Origin: Sanchytrium tribonematis
Taxonomy: Eukaryota > Sanchytriomycota > Sanchytriomycetes > Sanchytriales > Sanchytriaceae
Reading direction: 5' to 3'
DNA: 11,697 nt
NCBI GenBank assembly: GCA_018985235.1
Contig: JADGIG010000253.1
Coordinates: 1 to 11,697 of the forward strand
Within the stretch, counting starts at the first letter, position 1, and each line of letters starts with the position of its first letter. This document shows positions 1-6,057 of this stretch, in pieces. The notes below the pieces were generated by a model that saw nothing but the letters and a program-made list of their open reading frames with translations, made no database searches and was not told where the DNA came from. Made by a program: the position numbers and the translations under genes.

Positions 1-61
1 CGAGGGGTTGAGTGGTGATGAAATTGTTTTCAATAGTGGCCATGACCAATCATCTTCTTAG
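1..61. other. possible edge of an unidentified gene (strand uncertain)
   Basis: Two short open readings compete at the left edge. On the plus strand the frame starting at base 2 is open for 19 codons and stops with TAG at 59-61, ending in SGHDQSSS. This would be the C-terminus of a gene entering from the left. On the minus strand an ATG at 43 opens a frame (MATIENNFITTQPL) that runs off the window. This would be a gene divergent from the capping enzyme, about 306 bp away. Neither stretch is long enough to identify, and codon use does not settle the strand. The rest of 62-349 shows no clear gene. A 34-codon minus ORF (247-143) is present but has no support. Confidence 0.25.
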
Positions 62-349
62 TTAAATTGACTAGGCGTCTTTTCTAGATATACTTGGGAT
101 TCATTTAATACTGTCGCTGATCAAATAATCATTTGAAAGTGTTTAATGTTGCAAATCTGAATTTATTTTTGGAACAACGCCGCAAATGGGAATTACACAA
201 GACACACTCTCATAATCAGGCTTCCACTTTTGAACCAAGGATTCCATTGATAATCGAAACCTGCTTAATATAAATTGGTAATAAATAGAATATCTTAAAC
301 ATTGAAAGTGAGAGCATCTCAAAAATAAAAATTTCTTCGACATCAAACT

Positions 350-1511
350 ATGGAGGAAATAAATTGGGAAGATTTGAATATCCAAGTTTGCGGAGGAAAA
401 TATTTGGCAGACATTCAGCAAACCTTGCAGCAATTGACCAATTATTCTAGGTTTCCTGGAGCTCAACCAGTTTCTTTGGAGAAAGAGCATTTGAAAGTTT
501 TGCAAAATGAAAAATATTTTGTTTGTGAAAAGACAGACGGTGTCAGGTTACTATTATACACAAGATTTAATAAGTTGTTAAAACGAAATGAGTCGATGTT
601 TATAGATAGAAAAATGCAAGCCTATTATATTCCAGATCTAAAATTGTATTCGCATGATATGAAAGAATCTGTTGACACAATTCTTGACGGGGAGCTTGTA
701 GTAGATAGAATTCCTTTTGAGCAGTATTACAAGAGGAAAAATAGAAAAGTTCCGAAGCTAGAAAATCCCCCAAAATTTAAAGTCATATACAGATGTCTTT
801 TGTTCGATTGCATTTACTTAAATGGTGAATTTATGGACAAAAGGCCATTTGATATCCGACTTGGTAAATTGAATGGTATTTTGAAAGCCTTTCATAAAGC
901 AAGACAGGCATTCGGAAGCAATGTACTTTTTACCCTTGAACTGAAAGCAATGATTGAATGCTACAGGCTCAGAGAGCCTCTAGAGCACCAGAATCGTGAA
1001 AATTCGTCTGACACTGAGGGCAAACTCAAGCATGAAAGTGATGGTTTAATTTTTACTAAATGGAAAAACGGATTGGCTTTTGGAACTGACCATAATATGT
1101 AATTCGAATTGATCTAGTTTGAAATGGAAACCGCCGCATTTGAACTCAGTAGATTTTAAAATTAAAGTTAAAAAGCACACGGATATCATGACCGATCAAG
1201 AAAAGATCGACTTTGTACTTCAAATATTAATCAAATCCAAGGAATATCAAGAAGTAGGTGTTTTACGCTTTGATGACTTTGACTTGCAAACGGGCTTTGA
1301 AGCGGACTGTGAAAGTCTTGAAGGAAAGATTGTTGAATGTAAGTTAGATGGCAGTCATTGGATGTACATGAGATTCAGAGATGATAAGGATGAGCCAAAT
1401 CACATTTCCACGTACGAAAAGGTTTTAAAGAGCATTGAAGACAACATAACCTCAGAGGTGCTTCTATCCTTGACAGAAACAATCAAATCGAATTGGAAAA
1501 CTATGTCTTGA
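350..1511 (+). CDS. mRNA guanylyltransferase (capping enzyme), one 19-nt intron
   Basis: This enzyme transfers GMP from GTP to the 5' diphosphate end of nascent mRNA in the nucleus, through a covalent lysyl-GMP intermediate. The coding parts 350-1098 and 1118-1511 join to a 380-residue protein. All nucleotidyltransferase motifs appear in order: motif I KTDGVR with the nucleophile Lys61, motif III DGELV (113-117), IIIa FDCIYLNG (152-159), IV DGLIF (231-235), V LKWKPP (251-256) and VI WMYMRFRDDK (331-340) in the C-terminal OB fold. Motif V is restored in frame only when bases 1099-1117 are removed, which gives GTDHNILKWKPP. No RNA triphosphatase domain precedes it, so it is a stand-alone enzyme like the fungal Ceg1 type. 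The first ATG is used and the stop is TGA. Its length is close to fungal relatives. The family is certain; the intron is very likely. Confidence 0.93.
1099..1117 (+). other. 19-nt spliceosomal intron in the capping enzyme gene
   Basis: The sequence GTAATTCGAATTGATCTAG has GT and AG ends. It lies exactly where the conserved block between guanylyltransferase motifs IV and V breaks frame. Removing it joins AT to T as an Ile codon and restores the motif V reading. Its 3' part, TTGATCTAG, resembles the ends of the other two introns in the window, and the TGAT element probably holds the branch-point adenosine. Confidence 0.9.
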
Positions 1512-1539
1512 TTTGTACGATAGCAATAATTATTTATGC

Positions 1540-2476
1540 AGTTGTTAACTGCTTTCTTCCTTGGCCAATGTTTTATGTAAATTTTTTGGACATATTGTAT
1601 ATTTTCAAGCATTTTTGACACGAGTGAGGTTTAATGTAAATTATTTCATGGTTGATAAAAATTCCAGAATCAATCTCATTGTGTTTTGCAATCCATTTCT
1701 CGTAATGTATACGATAATCCAATTTCATCCGAAAAAAGACCACACATTTGACACTTTTGGAATATATTTTCCAAATAATAATGCATTATTAAAGCGAGTC
1801 CATGTCCACTTTAAAAAAAATTACAATTCTATGAAGAGAGAAAAATTTAAATTTGTCACAGTAAATCAATATTATATAGTGGAGGTATATCAGAAGAATG
1901 TGCTTTTCTGCTTGGTGTAGATTAAATTCGTTTTTCTTCGTTATCAATCCTTCCAGAATCGATGACCAGAAACAGTAATTTTGCCTAACTTTTGGCCTTA
2001 ATTTCTGATTCTTTATTTGGCAGGCCCATTGGGTGTGCAAATCTTCCCATGAAACCTTTCTGTTTTAAACGCATTTTTGCCTCTAAGTTTCAACTTGTCA
2101 TAGATATTAATCGACATCATTTATTTGAAACAGTGTTAATTTAAAATTAGTGGATTCTTTAAAAACAATTCTTGTTTGATGGCTATAAAAATTGTTAATA
2201 GAAAAGAGAATGGAAAACATCCCTGCGCTTAATTTGCTTGAATCGAGACTTGATCGGTCGTGTCCCATCATTTTTCTTTGAAGCAATTTCAATTTGGTCA
2301 GTTGTAGCCGTGACACATTGTAGAATCAAGTAGAACGTGGTTGCTTTTTGAATTATGATATTCAATCTTTGGTAGGTCATTAAAAATCAAGGTGTCGTAA
2401 TGTTCTGTTTTATATTGATGAAGTCCCAAATTAAGGCCAAAAATTTGAATGCAGGGATAAAACAAATTTAAAATGG
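1540..2476 (-). pseudogene. decayed minus-strand coding region, possibly transposase-like
   Basis: No intact gene lies between the capping enzyme and the next gene, but the minus strand carries a run of protein-like pieces in different frames. From right to left these include FGLNLGLHQYKTEHYD (about 2440-2390), TDQIEIASKKNDGTRPIKSR (about 2290-2230), MMSINIYDKLKLRGKNAFK (ORF 2120-2013), FFSLHRIVIFFKVDMD (about 1845-1797), NNALLFGKYIPK (about 1790-1755), KCQMCGLFSDEIG (about 1756-1718) and HSCQKCLKIYN (about 1627-1595, frame closed by TAA at 1573-1575). The last part, with a hydrophobic helix, an NALL stretch and then CxxC pairs, is loosely like the end of piggyBac-family transposases, but this is a weak match from memory. 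No terminal inverted repeats were found. In AT-rich DNA some such pieces could be chance. No clear plus-strand gene is present. Confidence 0.35.
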
Positions 2477-3210
2477 GTCAATCGAGCAGTTCGCAATATC
2501 CATCGTCTAATAGATCCCACAACGGTTCTCACTATTCATCATCTAATCGACAGCAACAGAATCCGCAGAATTCATCAATACCACCGCCACTTCCTCGTCG
2601 AGATAGTTCTTCTTTCTTGTTTTTAACACCAGAAGGAAAGCCAACACAACACCTTTCAGAATTTTGCAATGCAATTTATGTCTACATTCAAGGAGCAAAT
2701 CCCTCAACGACATTTAATTTGCAAAAATGGATTTATTTTGTTCAATTGTGTTCACCAAATAATACACCTCCTGCAGTCGACGAAAGCTGGTGGTATAAAT
2801 GGTGTCAATGTCATTCCATAGAGATTGAATTTACACCTATGATGTCATTAACCAAGGTTGGATTCACTCAATCTTTGGCTGTGGATATTGCCTGCGATCC
2901 AAATGGAATGTATGCCTTTTTGGATACGTTATTGAAGCGGGTGCCACTACAGCGAAGCAATGGGCTAACATGGTCTTTATCTCGACAAATGTTTCCAACT
3001 TATCCGATTCAGCATATTGTCCAACAGAATAATCAGGTACATAATCTTGAGACTGCCGCACAGCAAATTGATCACATGCAAGCAAATGTGCTATTAGAAA
3101 AGGCTCGACAAACAGCAGAGATTACAAGAATGATCAACCAAATAGATGTTAGCATTGCTTGTATTTATTGTCACGGATATGGATGTTATCATTGTAATTT
3201 CAAAGGATAA
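2473..3210 (+). CDS. unknown protein with myristoylation-type N-terminus and C-terminal Cys knuckle
   Basis: This 245-residue protein is not one I can name. It begins MGQSSSS, which fits N-myristoylation (Gly2, Ser6) and so suggests membrane attachment. Residues 3-36 are a low-complexity Ser/Asn/Gln region, followed by PPPLPRR (37-43), a possible SH3-binding site. A folded region follows (about 47-195) that starts FLTPEGKPTQHLSEFC and contains the aromatic stretch WWYKWCQC. Its opening is faintly reminiscent of a fungal domain of unknown function (DUF7514-like), which is a guess. The C-terminus has Cys230, Cys233, Cys238 and Cys241 in the pattern CxxCxGxGCxxC, like half of a DnaJ-type zinc centre. 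The ATG has AAA just before it, the stop is TAA, and the gene converges on transaldolase with 105 bp between stops. The long open frame and biased composition make it a credible gene. Confidence 0.8.
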   Translation: MGQSSSSQYPSSNRSHNGSHYSSSNRQQQNPQNSSIPPPLPRRDSSSFLFLTPEGKPTQHLSEFCNAIYVYIQGANPSTTFNLQKWIYFVQLCSPNNTPPAVDESWWYKWCQCHSIEIEFTPMMSLTKVGFTQSLAVDIACDPNGMYAFLDTLLKRVPLQRSNGLTWSLSRQMFPTYPIQHIVQQNNQVHNLETAAQQIDHMQANVLLEKARQTAEITRMINQIDVSIACIYCHGYGCYHCNFKG

Positions 3211-3233
3211 TATACAGAATTACAAATGGTAGA

Positions 3234-3239
3234 AATAAA
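3234..3239 (+). promoter_or_regulatory. candidate polyadenylation signal AATAAA
   Basis: An AATAAA hexamer lies 24 bp after the TAA of the gene at 2473-3210, in the short spacer between two convergent genes. Its place fits a polyadenylation signal, but such hexamers are common by chance in AT-rich DNA. Confidence 0.4.
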
Positions 3240-3315
3240 GATGAATATCAAAAAACATTGTAGTATGTGTGCAGCAACATTTTTTTTGGATTTTCATAAA
3301 TTTTGTTCATAAAAT

Positions 3316-4273
3316 TTACTTCAATTTTGCTTGAAGTATTTCTTGCAATTTGATAGCATCTGCTGCAAACTTACGGATTCCCTCTGCTAATTTTTCGTTG
3401 GCCATCGGATCTTCATTTATCATCCAGCGAAAAGTTTTTTCGTCCAAATTCACTTTCGCAACCTTTTCTGCTTCCATGGCCTTTTTAGGGGAGAGTCTTA
3501 CTACTAAATCACCATTTTCCTTGCTCAATTCGTCTAGTAATTTAGGACTAATTGTCAAAAAATCACAACTACATTAATAATAGATACCCAGCAAGATTTT
3601 TAATCTGATCCACATTTCTAAATGAAGCTCCCATGACAATAGTTTTAACTCCGTGCTGCTTGAAATAAGTGTAAATCTGAGATACACTAACTACCCCAGG
3701 GTCATTAAGTCCAGTTATATCCTGTTTAGTATTGGTTTTGTACCAGTCGAAAATTCGACCAACAAATGGTGAAATAAGGGTCACACCAACATCAGCACAG
3801 CCAATGGCTTGTGCGATACTGAAAATGAGTGTCAAATTACAATGAATTCCTTGTTTTTCCAATGCTTTTGCTGCCTGAATACCTTCCCATGTAGCTGCAA
3901 TTTTAATCAGAATTCGATCTTTTGAAATTCCTTGCTCCTCGTATAATTTAATAAGATATTGGGCTTTCAAAATTGTTGCTTGTGTGTCAAAGCTTAATCT
4001 AGCATCCACTTCAGTGCTGACTCTACCAGGGATAATCTTTAGGATTTCAACACCAAATAAAACAATTAAATGGTCCATGATTTCTGTCACATTCTTACTT
4101 GTCTTGACAGCCTTTTCTACAATGTGAGAATAAGCTGGCAATTGCGATGCACTAAGAATCAAAGAGGGATTCGTGGTGGCATCTTGAGGCTTGAATTCTT
4201 TAAATGATTCAAAATCTCCAGTGTCTGCTACAATAGTAGTAACTTTCTTCAGTTGTTCTAAAATAGATGTCAT
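3316..4273 (-). CDS. transaldolase (class I), one 19-nt intron
   Basis: Transaldolase moves a dihydroxyacetone unit between sedoheptulose 7-phosphate and glyceraldehyde 3-phosphate in the cytosolic non-oxidative pentose phosphate pathway. The parts 4273-3588 and 3568-3316 join to 312 residues, close to the usual 315-335. Visible motifs are VADTGDF with the catalytic Asp (15-21), DATTNPSL (31-38), [11 protein letters not shown] with Schiff-base Lys124 (121-131) and [12 protein letters not shown] (166-177). The C-terminal part continues with [14 protein letters not shown] after splicing. The intron splits the Gly229 codon. I chose the ATG at 4273 because it gives the standard [10 protein letters not shown] start; an upstream in-frame TTG at 4285 is not a likely start. 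The stop is TAA. The gene is convergent with the unknown gene at 2473-3210 and divergent from the broken coiled-coil locus. All active-site residues seen are intact. Confidence 0.95.
3569..3587 (-). other. 19-nt spliceosomal intron in the transaldolase gene
   Basis: On the minus strand the sequence is GTATCTATTATTAATGTAG. Without removal the frame meets TAG inside it. With removal GG joins T and the family reading [12 protein letters not shown] is restored exactly. The end TTAATGTAG carries a TTAAT branch-point-like element a few bases from the AG. Confidence 0.93.
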
Positions 4274-4317
4274 CCTTTGTATCAAAAAATAAGTGATTAG
4301 TTTATTGAAAAAGGTAG

Positions 4318-4336
4318 GTATTGTACCTTAATGCAG
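4318..4336 (+). other. candidate 19-nt intron at the head of the broken coiled-coil gene
   Basis: The sequence GTATTGTACCTTAATGCAG has the same length and layout as the two proven 19-nt introns: GTA at the start and TTAATNNAG at the end. It lies just before the open frame of the coiled-coil pseudogene. Splicing would join a short upstream frame (4293-4317) to the frame starting with the codon completed at 4337-4338. No ATG lies upstream in that frame, so the exon before it is unproven. Confidence 0.4.
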
Positions 4337-5208
4337 TAATAAAAAGCAGAGAGGAAGTATAGTTCCAGAATACTGTCAAGGTAGATGAGGTTGAGCAGAA
4401 AATTAGTTACTTAGAGACAAACAGAAATCAGAGTGATAAGAAAATTAGTGAGTTGGAGTCAAATTATAATTAGAAAATTAGTGACTTAGAGACAAACAGA
4501 AAGCAGAGTGATAAGAAAATTAGTGAGTTGGAGTCAAACTATAATTAGAAAATTAGTGACTTAGAGACAAACAGAAAGCAGAGTGATAAGAAAATAACTG
4601 AGTTGGAGTCAAACTATAATCAGAAAATTAGTGAGATAGAGTCAAGCATTAGTGAGCTAGAGTCTAGCAAAAAGGAGAGTGACAAATTAGCGAGTTAAAG
4701 ACAAAATGAATACAATCATAAGTATTCTAAATTGCCGTCAAGTTATAACATTCTTCAATCAAATTTTTATGGAACAGCTAAGAAATCAATTGGGAATTAC
4801 AGAAAAACAGTCCAAGAGTTTTGGATTATATGGTTTAAATGATATTAATGGTTTTGTTGATAATACATATACAAAAGATTGGAAGAAACAAATGACAATT
4901 GGCGCTCACCTTATAAGTCAGCTTCTAGAACATTTAAAGAAGATTTAGATAAAGCATACAGAGCAGTGGCCACAAAATTTAGGTTTTTCTGAAACGAGTT
5001 CTGCTCTGGTGAAGCTTTCGACTGATTCGAAAAAGCCAATGAATTTGTTCATGAATCTGATAAAATATACGATCCCACTGATACAAGAGAAAAAGTCCTT
5101 ATGAAATATAATCGAAGTTATAGGAATTAAGGGAATAACGAAAATTCTCATTTTAATGTGCAGGCAATCAAATTTGTACAAGAAATATTTTCAATAAAAA
5201 AAATATAA
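4337..5208 (+). pseudogene. broken coiled-coil protein gene with internal stops
   Basis: One frame (codon starts at 4339, 4342 and so on) reads as a protein over about 290 codons but holds stops. Single TAG codons are at 4360, 4471 and 4546, TAA at 4696 and 5128, TGA at 4990 and 5023, and four more stops cluster at 4840-4863. The first half is a heptad coiled coil made of the 75-bp repeat. The second half includes NWRSPYKSASRTFKEDLDKA (about 4900-4959) and NEFVHESDKIYDPTDTREKV. Around the stop cluster another frame reads better (GLYGLNDINGFVDNTYTK, 4822-4875), which suggests two compensating frameshifts. That other frame is part of an ATG-started ORF at 4706-4948 that is probably not a gene by itself. 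Outside the cluster every stop can arise by one transition from CAG, CAA or TGG. The simplest reading is a decaying gene; the family is not recognised. Confidence 0.6.
4399..4623 (+). repeat. three tandem 75-bp (25-codon) coiled-coil repeats
   Basis: Units are 4399-4473, 4474-4548 and 4549-4623. They are nearly identical, with only a few base changes each. In the coding frame a unit reads KISDLETNRKQSDK followed by KISELESNYN and a final CAG or TAG codon. The spacing of Ile and Leu gives seven-residue periods plus a four-residue remainder. Partial, more diverged copies continue to about 4690. The repeat length being a multiple of three supports past or present coding. Confidence 0.92.
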
Positions 5209-5451
5209 TCTAGTATTTATTCGGTTTGTGATAAACCTCAAATTTCAAATTTTACGAACAGATTCAGCATCATCTGGCAAAATATTGGAGTATTATTTAA
5301 TTACAGGTTGTTTACAGAGCAAGATACAAATTTTTGTGTTACGAATTTAAGATTATGAATAAGTATGAGGAGCGTAAATTCGATAATAGTAATTATTGAT
5401 CAAGAGTAAATCTACTACGAGCCCAAGCACGGATGAAGATCAAATAATAGA
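5209..5451 (+). other. spacer with a possible further coding remnant
   Basis: This stretch follows the coiled-coil pseudogene and precedes the convergent Arl-like gene. A different plus-strand frame from 5235 reads NFKFYEQIQHHLAKYWSII, then TAA at 5298, then LQVVYRARYKFLCYEFKIMN and KYEERKFDNSNY, then TGA, then SRVNLLRAQARMKIK, then two stops just before 5451. It looks protein-like and again is broken by TAA and TGA. It may be a further exon or remnant of the same dead gene. No ATG-started gene is present. Confidence 0.3.
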
Positions 5452-5976
5452 CTAACCGCCAATTTGGATAATCCATTGCTTGACTTCATCAATATTAGAG
5501 CCGTTTCTTGCGCTTGTAGAAAGGAATGCATCGCCAGAATAATCAAGCAGTTCTCGCAATCTAATTTCATCTAACCCATTCTCAAGATCGCATTTACTAG
5601 AGACCAACAGAGTCGGAATAGCTAGTGACTTAAGAATATTTAATTCGTGCTTTGCCGACTCAAACTTGCTAAAATCTTGGCAATCGACAACAAAAATAAT
5701 TCCATCTGCATCATGACAATATTTATGCCATATTTCCCTAAACCTCGGTTGACCACCTAAATCTGCTATTCTAATCTTTGTATGCTTATCATTGATGGAT
5801 TTAAATTCGACTGCAATTGTGGGGGTTGTTGGTAATAATGGCAATCCACCAAGCGCTTGAACCAATGTACTTTTCCCACTATATTGAATTCCCACAATTG
5901 CAATATTAATGTTTTTCGTATAAATATAATCATTAATATGTTTTTTAATCATTTCAAGGCATTTTAAACAAAACAT
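5452..5976 (-). CDS. Arl8-like small GTPase of the ARF family
   Basis: A GTP-binding switch protein; Arl8 relatives act on lysosome or vacuole membranes in vesicle transport. Starting at the ATG at 5976 gives 174 residues. Seen are the P-loop GIQYSGKS (29-36), the switch I segment LLPTTPTIAVEF (47-58), the switch II DLGGQPRFREIWHKYC (72-87) and TSARNG for the base-binding loop. DLGGQPRFREIW is closest to the Arl8 pattern. The NKxD motif reads SKCD (127-130), with Asn replaced by Ser. The N-terminus MFCLKCLEMIKK is amphipathic, as in Arl8, with two cysteines that might be acylated. An upstream in-frame ATG at 6057 abuts the stop of the preceding gene and would add 27 residues not expected in the family. 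The stop is TAG, with a TGA four codons later. It lies 81 bp after prolyl oligopeptidase on the same strand. Confidence 0.85.
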   Translation of the reverse strand: MFCLKCLEMIKKHINDYIYTKNINIAIVGIQYSGKSTLVQALGGLPLLPTTPTIAVEFKSINDKHTKIRIADLGGQPRFREIWHKYCHDADGIIFVVDCQDFSKFESAKHELNILKSLAIPTLLVSSKCDLENGLDEIRLRELLDYSGDAFLSTSARNGSNIDEVKQWIIQIGG

Positions 5977-6057
5977 AGTTTCACCTTTTGAAAATGTTTG
6001 CAAGGAGTGCAAAGTTTGATGACAAAGCAGCGATTTCCAATCTTGTCTTATAATCAT

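Noticed and set aside
143-505. Minus-strand ORF of 120 codons
   Set aside because: It overlaps the start of the capping enzyme on the opposite strand and has no recognisable domain. It is treated as a shadow.
1738-1833. 14-nt and 16-nt GT-AG stretches on the minus strand that could be even shorter introns
   Set aside because: GTATACATTACGAG and GTAATTTTTTTTAAAG lack the TTRAT branch-like element, and removing them does not restore one long frame.
1561-1920. Plus-strand ORF of 119 codons
   Set aside because: It starts with TTG and lacks a domain, and the opposite strand shows more protein-like pieces.
1990-2442. 15-base inverted match (AAATTAAGGCCAAAA at 2428-2442 and its complement at 1990-2004)
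   Set aside because: It is short, lies inside the coding-like remnants rather than at element ends, and has no target duplication.
3350-3577. Plus-strand ORF opposite transaldolase
   Set aside because: It is a mirror reading of the conserved transaldolase C-terminal exon.
4706-4948. ATG-started 80-codon ORF as an independent gene
   Set aside because: It lies inside the broken coiled-coil locus. Only its middle part looks coding, and the main frame carries the better protein signal on both sides.
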